Assembly: GCF_029227915.1 (NCBI RefSeq)
Contig: NC_079880.1
Span: 33,227,501 to 33,291,500 of the forward strand
Source: Hydractinia symbiolongicarpus
Lineage: Eukaryota > Cnidaria > Hydrozoa > Anthoathecata > Hydractiniidae
Reading direction: 5' to 3'
DNA: 64,000 nt
Positions 36,099 to 48,304 of this stretch are shown piece after piece. Under the pieces are notes generated by a model. The model made no database searches, was not told the DNA's origin, and saw nothing but the letters and a program-made list of their open reading frames with translations. Numbering within the stretch: position 1 is the stretch's first letter; each line of letters starts with the position of its first letter. Position numbers and translations under genes: made by a program.

Positions 36099-37378
36099 CG
36101 TTGTAAAGCCATGGAACCAGGAAAAACAACTTAGGACGTTCTAGTGTATTGAGAGTGGAAGGACTAGACCAATGGTAAGAAGCTTGGACGCGTGGAACCA
36201 CGTGATTTACGTGTAAGGCCTTTATTAGGCGTCCAGAGGCCGTATTATAGCCTTTTCATGGCGTGTGCATGTGGATTACAGCGTTGTAAAGCCATGGAAC
36301 CAGGGAAAACAACTTAGGACGGCGTAGTGTATTGAGAGTGGAAGAACTAGACCAATGGTAACAAGCTTGGATGCGTGAGACCACGTGATTTACGTGTAAG
36401 GCATTTAATAGGTGTCAAAAGGCCGTATTATAGGATTTTCATGGCGTGTGCATGTGGTTTACGGCGTTGTAAAGCCATGGAACCAGGAAAAACGACTTAG
36501 GACGTTCTAGTGTATTGAGAGTGGAAGGACTAGACCAATGGTAACCTGCGCAGGCACGCGAAACCACACGATTACGTGTAAGGCATTTAATACGCGTCAA
36601 AAGGCCGTATTTTAGCCTCTTCATGGCGTGTGCATGTGGTTTACGGCGTTGTAAAGCCATGGAACCAGGGAAAACAACTTAGGACGGCGTAGTGTATTGA
36701 GAGTGGAAGAACTAGACCAATGGTAACAAGCTTGGACGCGTGGAACCCGGTGATTTACGTGTAAGGCATTTGATAGGCGTCAAAAGGCCGTATTATAGCC
36801 TTTTCATGGCCTGTGCATGTGGTTTACGGCGTTGTAAAGCCATGGAACCAGGAAAAACAACTTAGGACGTTCTAGTGTATTGAGAGTGGAAGGACTAGAC
36901 CAATGGTAACAAGCTTGGACGCGTGGAACCCCGTGATTTACGTGTAAGGCATTTAATAGGCGTCAAAAGGCCGTATTATAGTCTTTTCATGGCGTGTGCA
37001 TGTGGTTTACAGCGTTGTAAAGCCATGGAACCAGGAAAAACAACTTAGGACGGCGTAGTGTATTGGGAGTGGAAGAACTAGACCAATGGTAACAGGCTTG
37101 GACGCGTGGAACCACGTGATTTACGTGTAGGGCCTTTATTAGGCGTCCAGAGGCCGTATTATAGCCTCTTCATGGCGTGTGCATGTGGATTACGGCGTTG
37201 TAAAGCCATGGAACCAGGGAAAACAACTTAGGACGGCGTAGTGCATTGAGAGTGGAAGAACTAGACCAATGGTAACAAGCTTGGACGCGTGGAACCCGGT
37301 GATTTACGTGTAAGGCATTTAATAGGCGTCAAAAGTCCGTATTATAGCATTTTCATGGCGTGTGCATGTGGTTTACGG
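36099..37378 (+). repeat. Seven-monomer tandem duplication, copy 1
   Basis: Markers: 'aatggtaagaagcttgg' (36,171), 'ggatgcgtgagacc', 'taggtgtcaaaagg', 'aggattttcatgg', 'aatacgcgtcaaaagg', 'gtattttagcctc', 'ggcatttgataggcg', 'catggcctgtgc' and 'caaaagtccgt'. All recur at an offset of exactly 1,280 bp. I compared segments throughout and found no difference. Confidence 0.9.
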
Positions 37379-38728
37379 CGTTGTAAAGCCATGGAACCAG
37401 GAAAAACAACTTAGGACGTTCTAGTGTATTGAGAGTGGAAGGACTAGACCAATGGTAAGAAGCTTGGACGCGTGGAACCACGTGATTTACGTGTAAGGCC
37501 TTTATTAGGCGTCCAGAGGCCGTATTATAGCCTTTTCATGGCGTGTGCATGTGGATTACAGCGTTGTAAAGCCATGGAACCAGGGAAAACAACTTAGGAC
37601 GGCGTAGTGTATTGAGAGTGGAAGAACTAGACCAATGGTAACAAGCTTGGATGCGTGAGACCACGTGATTTACGTGTAAGGCATTTAATAGGTGTCAAAA
37701 GGCCGTATTATAGGATTTTCATGGCGTGTGCATGTGGTTTACGGCGTTGTAAAGCCATGGAACCAGGAAAAACGACTTAGGACGTTCTAGTGTATTGAGA
37801 GTGGAAGGACTAGACCAATGGTAACCTGCGCAGGCACGCGAAACCACACGATTACGTGTAAGGCATTTAATACGCGTCAAAAGGCCGTATTTTAGCCTCT
37901 TCATGGCGTGTGCATGTGGTTTACGGCGTTGTAAAGCCATGGAACCAGGGAAAACAACTTAGGACGGCGTAGTGTATTGAGAGTGGAAGAACTAGACCAA
38001 TGGTAACAAGCTTGGACGCGTGGAACCCGGTGATTTACGTGTAAGGCATTTGATAGGCGTCAAAAGGCCGTATTATAGCCTTTTCATGGCCTGTGCATGT
38101 GGTTTACGGCGTTGTAAAGCCATGGAACCAGGAAAAACAACTTAGGACGTTCTAGTGTATTGAGAGTGGAAGGACTAGACCAATGGTAACAAGCTTGGAC
38201 GCGTGGAACCCCGTGATTTACGTGTAAGGCATTTAATAGGCGTCAAAAGGCCGTATTATAGTCTTTTCATGGCGTGTGCATGTGGTTTACAGCGTTGTAA
38301 AGCCATGGAACCAGGAAAAACAACTTAGGACGGCGTAGTGTATTGGGAGTGGAAGAACTAGACCAATGGTAACAGGCTTGGACGCGTGGAACCACGTGAT
38401 TTACGTGTAGGGCCTTTATTAGGCGTCCAGAGGCCGTATTATAGCCTCTTCATGGCGTGTGCATGTGGATTACGGCGTTGTAAAGCCATGGAACCAGGGA
38501 AAACAACTTAGGACGGCGTAGTGCATTGAGAGTGGAAGAACTAGACCAATGGTAACAAGCTTGGACGCGTGGAACCCGGTGATTTACGTGTAAGGCATTT
38601 AATAGGCGTCAAAAGTCCGTATTATAGCATTTTCATGGCGTGTGCATGTGGTTTACGGCGTTGTAAAGCCATGGAACCAGGAAAAACAACTTAGGACGTT
38701 CTAGTGTATTGAGAGTGGAAGGACTAGA
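37379..38728 (+). repeat. Seven-monomer tandem duplication, copy 2
   Basis: The match to 36,099 onwards runs to 38,728, where copy 1 reads 'gaccaatggtaag' and copy 2 reads 'gaacaattgtaac'. The matching run is therefore about 1,350 bp at an offset of 1,280. The private variants of copy 1 are all present, so the duplication is younger than they are. Confidence 0.9.
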
Positions 38729-38805
38729 ACAATTGTAACCTGCGCAGGCACGCGAAACCACACGATTACGTGTAAGGCATTTAATAGGCTTCAAACGGCC
38801 GTATT

Positions 38806-40449
38806 ATAGCCTTTTCATGGCGTGTGCATGTGGTTTACGGCGTTGTAAAGCCATGGAACCAGGAAAAACAACTTAGGACGGCGTAGTGTATTGAGAGTGG
38901 AAGAACTAGACCAATGGTAACAAGCTTGGACGCGTGGAACCACGTGATTTACGTGTAAGGCCTTTATTCGGCGTCCAGAGGCCGTATTATAGCTTTTTCA
39001 TGGCGTGTGCATGTGGATTACGGCGTTGTAAAGCCATGGAACCAGGAAAAACAACTTAGGACGGCGTAGTGCATTGGGAGTGGAAGAACTAGACCAATGG
39101 TAACAGGCTGGGACTCGTGGAACCACGTGATTTACGTGTAGGGCCTTTATTAGCCGTCCAGAGGCCGTATTATAGCATTTTCATGGCGTGTGCATGTGGA
39201 TTACGGCGTTCTAAAGCCATGGAACCAGGAATAACAACTTAGGACGTTCTAGTGTATTGAGAGTGGAAGGACTAGACCAATGGTAAATTGCGCAGGCATG
39301 CGAAACCACACGATTACGTGTAAGGCATTTAATAGGCGTCAAAAGGCCGTATTATAGCCTTTTCATGTCGTGTGCATGTGGTTTACGGCGTTGTAAAGCC
39401 ATGGAACCAGAGAAAAAAACTTAGGACGTTCTAGTGTATTGAGAGTGGAAGGACTAGACCAATGGTAACAAGCTTGGACGCGTGGAACCAAGTGATTTAC
39501 GTGTAAGGCCATTATTAGGCGTCCAGAGGCCGTATTATAGCCTTTTCATGGCGTGTGCATGTGGATTACGGCGTTGAAAAGCCATGGAACCAGGGAAAAC
39601 AACTTAGGACGGCGTAGTGTATTGAGAGTGGAAGAACTAGACCAATGGTAACAAGCTTGGACGCGTGGAACCCCGTGATTTACGTGTAAGGCATTTAATA
39701 GGCGTCAAAAGGCCGTACTATAGGATTTTCATGGCGTGTGCATGTGGTTTACGGCGTTGTAAAGCCATGGAACCAGGAAAAACGACTTAGGACGTTCTAG
39801 TGTATTGAGAGTGGAAGGACTAGACCAATGGTAACCTGCGCAGGCACGCGAAACCACACGATTACGTGTAAGGCATTTAATAGGCGTCAAAAGGCCGTAA
39901 TTTAGCCTCTTCATGGCGTGTGCATGTGGTTTACGGCGTTGTAAAGCCATGGAACCAGAGAAAAAAACTTAGGACGGCGTAGTGTATTGAGAGTGGAAGA
40001 ACTAGACCAATGGTAACAAGCTTGGACGCGTGGAACCCCGTGATTTAAGTGTAAGGCATTTAATAGGCGTCAAAAGGCCGTATTATAGAATTTTCATGGC
40101 GTGTGCATGTGGTTTACGGCGTTGTAAAGCCATGGAACCAGGAAAAACAACTTAGGACGGCGTAGTGTATTTGGAGTGGAAGAACTAGACCAATGGTAAC
40201 AAGCTTGGACGCGTGGAACCCGGTGATTTACGTGTAAGGCATTTAATAGGCGTCAAAAGGCGTGTTATAGCATTTTCATGGCGTGTGCATGTGGTTTACG
40301 GCGTTGTAAAGCCATGGAACCAGGAAAAACAACTTAGGACGGCGTAGTGCATTGAGAGTGGAAGAACTAGACCAATGGTACCAAGCTTGGACGCGTGGAA
40401 CCACGTGATTTACGTGTAAGGCCTTTATTAGGCGTCAAAAGGCCGCGTT
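38806..40449 (+). repeat. Nine-monomer tandem duplication, copy 1
   Basis: Markers: 'ggcctttattcggcg', 'caggctgggactcg' (39,105), 'attagccgtccag', 'gtaaattgcgcagg', 'aaccaagtgatttacg', 'ggccattattagg', 'cgttgaaaagcc' (39,572), 'gtactataggatttt' and 'gtatttggagtgg'. They recur 1,644 bp to the right. This copy has 'tttacggcg' and 'ccagagaaaaaaac' near 39,383-39,420, where copy 2 differs. Confidence 0.87.
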
Positions 40450-42180
40450 ATAGCCTTTTCATGGCGTGTGCATGTGGTTTACGGCGTTGTAAAGCCATGG
40501 AACCAGGAAAAACAACTTAGGACGGCGTAGTGTATTGAGAGTGGAAGAACTAGACCAATGGTAACAAGCTTGGACGCGTGGAACCACGTGATTTACGTGT
40601 AAGGCCTTTATTCGGCGTCCAGAGGCCGTATTATAGCTTTTTCATGGCGTGTGCATGTGGATTACGGCGTTGTAAAGCCATGGAACCAGGAAAAACAACT
40701 TAGGACGGCGTAGTGCATTGGGAGTGGAAGAACTAGACCAATGGTAACAGGCTGGGACTCGTGGAACCACGTGATTTACGTGTAGGGCCTTTATTAGCCG
40801 TCCAGAGGCCGTATTATAGCATTTTCATGGCGTGTGCATGTGGATTACGGCGTTCTAAAGCCATGGAACCAGGAATAACAACTTAGGACGTTCTAGTGTA
40901 TTGAGAGTGGAAGGACTAGACCAATGGTAAATTGCGCAGGCATGCGAAACCACACGATTACGTGTAAGGCATTTAATAGGCGTCAAAAGGCCGTATTATA
41001 GCCTTTTCATGTCGTGTGCATGTGGTTTACAGTGTTGTAAAGCCATGGAACCAGGAAAAACAACTTAGGACGTTCTAGTGTATTGAGAGTGGAAGGACTA
41101 GACCAATGGTAACAAGCTTGGACGCGTGGAACCAAGTGATTTACGTGTAAGGCCATTATTAGGCGTCCAGAGGCCGTATTATAGCCTTTTCATGGCGTGT
41201 GCATGTGGATTACGGCGTTGAAAAGCCATGGAACCAGGGAAAACAACTTAGGACGGCGTAGTGTATTGAGAGTGGAAGAACTAGACCAATGGTAACAAGC
41301 TTGGACGCGTGGAACCCCGTGATTTACGTGTAAGGCATTTAATAGGCGTCAAAAGGCCGTACTATAGGATTTTCATGGCGTGTGCATGTGGTTTACGGCG
41401 TTGTAAAGCCATGGAACCAGGAAAAACGACTTAGGACGTTCTAGTGTATTGAGAGTGGAAGGACTAGACCAATGGTAACCTGCGCAGGCACGCGAAACCA
41501 CACGATTACGTGTAAGGCATTTAATAGGCGTCAAAAGGCCGTAATTTAGCCTCTTCATGGCGTGTGCATGTGGTTTACGGCGTTGTAAAGCCATGGAACC
41601 AGAGAAAAAAACTTAGGACGGCGTAGTGTATTGAGAGTGGAAGAACTAGACCAATGGTAACAAGCTTGGACGCGTGGAACCCCGTGATTTAAGTGTAAGG
41701 CATTTAATAGGCGTCAAAAGGCCGTATTATAGAATTTTCATGGCGTGTGCATGTGGTTTACGGCGTTGTAAAGCCATGGAACCAGGAAAAACAACTTAGG
41801 ACGGCGTAGTGTATTTGGAGTGGAAGAACTAGACCAATGGTAACAAGCTTGGACGCGTGGAACCCGGTGATTTACGTGTAAGGCATTTAATAGGCGTCAA
41901 AAGGCGTGTTATAGCATTTTCATGGCGTGTGCATGTGGTTTACGGCGTTGTAAAGCCATGGAACCAGGAAAAACAACTTAGGACGGCGTAGTGCATTGAG
42001 AGTGGAAGAACTAGACCAATGGTACCAAGCTTGGACGCGTGGAACCACGTGATTTACGTGTAAGGCCTTTATTAGGCGTCAAAAGGCCGCGTTATAGCCT
42101 TTTCATGGCGTGTGCATGTGGTTTACGGCGTTGTAAAGCCATGGAACCAGGAAAAACAACTTAGGACGGCGTAGTGTATT
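40450..42180 (+). repeat. Nine-monomer tandem duplication, copy 2
   Basis: It is collinear with copy 1 at an offset of 1,644 bp, except for five clustered differences at 41,031-41,061. The right end, from about 41,825, is also the start of the 65-monomer superblock. Copy 2 ends where 'gtgtattgagag' is replaced by 'gtgtattgggag'. Confidence 0.86.
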
Positions 42181-45100
42181 GGGAGTGGAAGAACTAGACC
42201 AATGGTAACAGGCTTGGACGCGTGGAACCACGTGATTTACGTGTAGGGCCTTTATTAGGCGTCCAGAGTCCGTATTATAGCCTCTTCATGGCGTGTGCAT
42301 GTGGATTACGGCGTTGTAAAGCCATGGAACCAGGGAACACAACTTAGGACGGCGTAGTGCATTGAGAGTGGAAGAACTAGACCAATTATAACAAGCTTGA
42401 ACGCGTGGAACCTGGTGATTTACGTGTAAGGCATTTAATAGGCGTCAAAAGTCCGTATTATAGCATTTTCATGGCGTGTGCATGTGGTTTACGGCGTTGT
42501 AAAGCCATGGAACCAGGAAAAACAACTTAGGACGTTCTAGTGTATTGAGAGTGGAAGGACTAGACCAATGGTAGCCTGCGCAGGCACGCGAAACCACACG
42601 ATTACGTGTAAGGCATTTAATAGGCGTCAAAAGGCCGTATTATAGCCTTTTCATGGCGTGTGCATGTGGTTTACGGCGTTGTAAAGCCATAGAACCAGGA
42701 AAAACAACTTAGGACGGCGTAGTGTTTTGAGAGTGGAAGAACTAGACCAATGGTAACAAGCTTGGACGCGTGGAACCCCGTGATTTACGTGTAAGGCATT
42801 TAATAGGCGTCAAAAGGCCGTATTATAGTCTTTTCATGGCGTGTGCATGTGGTTTACAGCGTTGTAAAGCCATGGAACCAGGAAAAACAACTTAGGACGT
42901 TCTAGTGTATTGAGAGTGGAAGGACTAGACCAATGGTAACAAGCTTGGACGCGTGGAACCACGTGATTTACGTGTAAGGCATTTAATAGGCGTCAAAAGG
43001 CCGTATTATAAAATTTTCATGGCGTGTGCATGTGGTTTACGGCGTTGTAAAGCCATGGAACCAGGAAAAACAACTTAGGACGGCGTAGTGTATTGGGAGT
43101 GGAAGAACTAGACCAATGGTAACAGGCTTGGACGCGTGGAACCACGTGATTTACGTGTAGGGCTTTTATTAGGCGTCAAAAGGCCGTATTATATTCTTTT
43201 CATGGCGTGTGCATGTGGTTTACAGCGTTGTAAAGCCATGGAACCAGGAAAAACAACTTAGGACGTTCTAGTGTATTGAGAGTGGAAGGACTAGACCAAT
43301 GGTAACAAGCTTGGACGCGTGGAACCAAGTGATTTACGTGTAAGGCCATTATTAGGCGTCCAGAGGCCGTATTATAGCCTTTTCATGGCGTGTGCATGTG
43401 GATTACGGCGTTGAAAAGCCATGGAACCAGGGAAAACAACTTAGGACGGCGTAGTGTATTGAGAGTGGAAGAACTAGACCAATGGTAACAAGCTTGGACG
43501 CGTGGAACCCCGTGATTTACATGTAAGGCATTTAATAGGCGTCAAAAGGCCGTATTATAGTCTTTTCATGGCGTGTGCATGTGGTTTACAGCGTTGTAAA
43601 GCCATGGAACCAGGAAAAACAACTTAGGACGTTCTAGTGTATTGAGAGTGGAAGGACTAGACCAATGGTAACAAGCTTGGACGCGTGGAACCACGTGATT
43701 TACGTGTAAGGCCTTTATTAGGCGTCCAGAGGCCGTATTATACCCTTTTCATGGCGTGTGCATGTGGATTACGGCGTTCTGAAGCCATGGAACCAGGAAT
43801 AACAACTTAGGACGTTCTAGTGTATTGAGAGTGGAAGGACTAGACCAATGGTAAATTGCGCAGGCACGCGAAACCACACGATTATGTGTAAGGCATTTAT
43901 TAGGCGTCGAAAGGCCGTATTGCCTTTTCATGGCGTGTGCATGTGGTTTACAGCGTTGTAAAGCCATGGAACCAGGAAAAACAACTTAGGACGTTCTAGT
44001 GTATTGAGAGTGGAAGGACTAGACCAATGGTAACAAGCTTGGACGCGTGGAACCACGTGATTTACGTGTAAGGCCTTTATTAGGCGTCCAGAGGCCGTAT
44101 TATAGCCTTTTCATGGCGTGTGCATGTGGATTACGGCGTTCTGAAGCCATGGAACCAGGAATAACAACTTAGGACGTTCTAGTGTATTGAGAGTGGAAGG
44201 ACTAGACCAATGGTAAATTGCGCAGGCACGCGAAACCACACGATTATGTGTAAGGCATTTAATAGGCGTCAAAAGGCCGTATTATAGCCTTTTCATGTCG
44301 TGTGCATGTGGTTTACGGCGTTCTAAAGCCATGGAACCAGGAAAAACAACTTAGGACGTTCTAGTGTATTGAGAGTGGAAGGACTAGACCAATGGTAACA
44401 AGCTTGGACGCGTGGAACCACGTGATTTACGTGTAAGGCATTTAATAGGCGTCAAAAGGCCGTATTATAAAATTTTCATGGCGTGTGCATGTGGTTTACG
44501 GCGTTGTAAAGCCATGGAACCAGGAAAAACAACTTAGGACGGCGTAGTGTATTGGGAGTGGAAGAACTAGACCAATGGTAACAGGCTTGGACGCGTGGAA
44601 CCACGTGATTTACGTGTAGGGCTTTTATTAGGCGTCAAAAGGCCGTATTATAGTCTTTTCATGGCGTGTGCATGTGGTTTACAGCGTTGTAAAGCCATGG
44701 AACCAGGAAAAACAACTTAGGACGTTCTAGTGTATTGAGAGTGGAAGGACTAGACCAATGGTAACAAGCTTGCACGCGTGGAACCAAGTGATTTACGTGT
44801 AAGGCCATTATTAGGCGTCCAGAGGCCGTATTATAGCCTTTTCATGGCGTGTGCATGTGGATTACGGCGTTGAAAAGCCATGGAACCAGGGAAAACAACT
44901 TAGGACGGCGTAGTGTATTGAGAGTGGAAGAACTAGACCAATGGTAACAAGCTTGGACGCGTGGAACCCCGTGATTTACATGTAAGGCATTTAATAGGCG
45001 TCAAAAGGCCGTATTATAGTCTTTTCATGGCGTGTGCATGTGGTTTACAGCGTTGTAAAGCCATGGAACCAGGAAAAACAACTTAGGACGTTCTAGTGTA

Positions 45101-46072
45101 TTGAGAGTGGAAGGACTAGACCAATGGTAACAAGCTTGGACGCGTGGAACCACGTGATTTACGTGTAAGGCCTTTATTAGGCGTCCAGAGGCCGTATTAT
45201 AGCCTTTTCATGGCGTGTGCATGTGGATTACGGCGTTGTAAAGCCATGGAACCAGGGAAAACAACTTAGGACGGCGTAGTGCATTGAGAGTGGAAGAACT
45301 AGACCAATGGTAACAAGCTTGGACGCGTGGAACCCGGTGATTTACGTGTAAGGCATTTAATAGGCGTCAAAAGGCCGTATTATAGCCTTTTCATGGCGTG
45401 TGCATGTGGTTTACGGCGTTGTAAAGCCATGGAACCAGGAAAAACAACTTAGGACGGCGTAGTGTATTGAGAGTGGAAGAACTAGACCAATGGTAACAAG
45501 CTTGGACGCGTGGAACCACGTGATTTACCTGTAAGGCCTTTATTCGGCGTCCAGAGGCCGTATTATAGCTTTTTCATGGCGTGTGCATGTGGATTACGGC
45601 GTTGTAAAGCCATGGAACCAGGAAAAACAACTTAGGACGGCGTAGTGTATTGGGAGTGGAAGAACTAGACCAATGGTAACAGGCTGGGACACGTGGAACC
45701 CCGTGATTTACGTGTAGGGCCTTTATTAGCCGTCCAGAGGCCGTATTATAGCCTTTTCATGGCGTGTGCATGTGGATTACGGCGTTCTGAAGCCATGGAA
45801 CCAGGAATAACAACTTAGGACGTTCTAGTGTATTGAGAGTGGAAGGACTAGACCAATGGTAAATTGCGCAGGCACGCGAAACCACACGATTACGTGTAAG
45901 GCATTTAATAGGCGTCAAAAGGCCGTATTATAGCCTTTTCATGTCGTGTGCATGTGGTTTACGGCGTTGTAAAGCCAAGGAACCAGAGAAAAAAACTTAG
46001 GACGGTGTAGTGTATTGAGAGTGGAAGAACTAGACCAATGGTAACAAGCTTGGACGCGTGGAACCCCGTGAT

Positions 46073-46986
46073 TTACGTGTAAGGCATTTAATAGGCGTCA
46101 AAAGGCCGTATTATAGTCTTTTCATGGCGTGTGCATGTGGTTTACAGCGTTGTAAAGCCATGGAACCAGGAAAAACAACTTAGGACGTTCTAGTGTATTG
46201 AGAGTGGTAGGACTAGACCAATGGTAACAAGCTTGGACGCGTGGAACAAAGTGATTTACGTGTAAGGCCATTATTAGGCGTCCAGAGGCCGTATTATAGC
46301 CTTTTCATGGCGTGTGCATGTGGATTACGGCGTTGAAAAGCCATGGAACCAGGGAAAACAACTTAGGACGGCGTAGTGTATTGAGAGTGGAAGAACTAGA
46401 CCAATGGTAACAAGCTTGGACGCGTGGAACCCCGTGATTTACATGTAAGGCATTTAATAGGCGTCAAAAGGCCGTATTATAGTCTTTTCATGGCGTGTGC
46501 ATGTGGTTTACAGCGTTGTAAAGCCATGGAACCAGGAAAAACAACTTAGGACGTTCTAGTGTATTGAGAGTGGAAGGACTAGACCAATGGTAACAAGCTT
46601 GGACGCGTGGAACCACGTGATTTACGTGTAAGGCATTTAATAGGCGTCAAAAGGCCGTATTATAGGATTTTCATGGCGTGTGCATGTGGTTTACGGCGTT
46701 GTAAAGCCATGGAACCAGGAAAAACGACTTAGGACGTTCTAGTGTATTGAGAGTGGAAGGACTAGACCAATGGTAACCTGCGCAGGCACGCGAAACCACA
46801 CGATTACGTGTAAGGCATTTAATAGGCGTCACAAGGCCGTATTTTAGCCTCTTCATGGCGTGTGCATGTGGTTTACGGCGTTGTAAAGCCATGGAACCAG
46901 GGAAAACAACTTAGGACGGCGTAGTGTATTGAGAGTGGAAGAACTAGACCAATGGTAACAAGCTTGGACGCGTGGAACCCCGTGAT
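46073..46986 (+). repeat. Five-monomer segment present only in superblock copy 1
   Basis: After the 'gccaaggaacc' unit, copy 1 continues with five monomers before the first 'catggcctgtgc' unit: 'tagtcttttc' with 'tacagcg', then 'aacaaagtg' with 'gttgaaaagcc', then 'ttacatgtaagg', then 'aggattttcatgg', then class B 'cacaaggccg'. In copy 2 the same 'gccaaggaacc' unit (57,846) is followed directly by the 'catggcctgtgc' unit. The step is 914 bp. Either copy 2 lost the segment or copy 1 gained it. Confidence 0.8.
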
Positions 46987-47141
46987 TTACGTGTAAGGCA
47001 TTTAATAGGCGTCAAAAGGCCGTATTATAGCCTTTTCATGGCCTGTGCATGTGGTTTACGGCGTTGTAAAGCCATGGAACCAGGAAAAACAACTTAGGAT
47101 GTTCTAGTGTATTGAGAGTGGAAGGACTAGACCAATGGTAA

Positions 47142-47151
47142 CCTGCGCAGG
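47142..47151. other. Monomer-start dyad, class B form (cctgcgcagg)
   Basis: This is a perfect 10-bp palindrome with its centre one base from that of the class A dyad when the monomers are aligned. The sub-variants 'actgcgcagg' and 'attgcgcagg' keep the 'tgcgca' core. Class C ('cctgcgcagtc') keeps an 8-bp 'ctgcgcag' palindrome. Confidence 0.7.
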
Positions 47152-47324
47152 CACGCGAAACCACACGATTACGTGTAAGGCATTTAATAGGCGTCAAAAG
47201 GCCGTATTATAGTCTTTTCATGGCGTGTGCATGTGGTTTACAGCGTTGTAAAGCCATGGAACCAGGAAAAACAACTTAGGACGTTCTAGTGTATTGAGAG
47301 TGGTAGGACTAGACCAATGGTAAC
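47143..47324 (+). repeat. Representative class B monomer, 182 bp
   Basis: In class B the HindIII/MluI junction is replaced by 'ctgcgcaggcacgcgaaacc', followed by 'acacgattacg' in place of 'acgtgatttacg'. The loss of one T makes the unit 182 bp. The rest matches other monomers. Class B is usually preceded by the end module 'gacgttctag' with 'ggaaggactag'. A sub-variant, 'gtaaattgcgcagg', is common to the right of 35 kb (for example 35,264, 43,855, 48,784 and 62,297). The mix of 182- and 183-bp units accounts for the non-integer mean period. Confidence 0.85.
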
Positions 47325-48304
47325 AAGCTTGGACGCGTGGAACAAAGTGATTTACGTGTAAGGCCATTATTAGGCGTCCAGAGGCCGTATTATAGCCTTT
47401 TCATGGCGTGTGCATGTGGATTACGGCGTTGAAAAGCCATGGAACCAGGGAAAACAACTTAGGACGGCGTAGTGTATTGAGAGTGGAAGAACTAGACCAA
47501 TGGTAACAAGCTTGGACGCGTGGAACCCCGTGATTTACATGTAAGGCATTTAATAGGCGTCAAAAGGCCGTATTATAGTCTTTTCATGGCGTGTGCATGT
47601 GGTTTACAGCGTTGTAAAGCCATGGAACCAGGAAAAACAACTTAGGACGTTCTAGTGTATTGAGAGTGGAAGGACTAGACCAATGGTAACAAGCTTGGAC
47701 GCGTGGAACCACGTGATTTACGTGTAAGGCATTTAATAGGCGTCAAAAGGCCGTATTATAGGATTTTCATGGCGTGTGCATGTGGTTTACGGCGTTGTAA
47801 AGCCATGGAACCAGGAAAAACGACTTAGGACGTTCTAGTGTATTGAGAGTGGAAGGACTAGACCAATGGTAACCTGCGCAGGCACGCGAAACCACACGAT
47901 TACGTGTAAGGCATTTAATAGGCGTCACAAGGCCGTATTTTAGCCTCTTCATGGCGTGTGCATGTGGTTTACGGCGTTGTAAAGCCATGGAACCAGGGAA
48001 AACAACTTAGGACGGCGTAGTGTATTGAGAGTGGAAGAACTAGACCAATGGTAACAAGCTTGGACGCGTGGAACCCCGTGATTTACGTGTAAGGCATTTA
48101 ATAGGCGTCAAAAGGCCGTATTATAGCCTTTTCATGGCCTGTGCATGTGGTTTACGGCGTTGTAAAGCCATGGAACCAGGAAAAACAACTTAGGATGTTC
48201 TAGTGTATTGAGAGTGGAAGGACTAGACCAATGGTAACCTGCGCAGGCACGCGAAACCACACGATTACGTGTAAGGCATTTAATAGGCGTCAAAAGGCCG
48301 TATT
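47169..48304 (+). repeat. Six-monomer tandem pair, copy 2
   Basis: It repeats 46,073 onwards in order, with 'cgttgaaaagcc' at 47,427 and 'gcgtcacaaggccg' at 47,923. Its first unit has a class B junction where copy 1 has class A, which marks the breakpoint. No internal difference was noticed. Confidence 0.87.

Larger units (their letters stand above)
46073..47168 (+). repeat. Six-monomer tandem pair, copy 1
   Basis: It contains 'gagtggtaggac', 'aacaaagtgatttacg', 'ggccattattagg', 'cgttgaaaagcc' (46,331), 'ttacatgtaagg', 'aaaaacgacttagg', 'gcgtcacaaggccg' (46,827), 'catggcctgtgc' and 'ggatgttctag'. All recur at an offset of 1,096 bp. Confidence 0.87.

Noticed and set aside
43910-43925. Processing or splice-like deletion in units with 'ccgtattgcc' in place of 'ccgtattatagcc'
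   Set aside because: It is a 3-bp deletion shared by a small set of copied monomers (for example near 43,916, 48,848, 50,124, 55,787 and 60,171). It is simple inherited variation.
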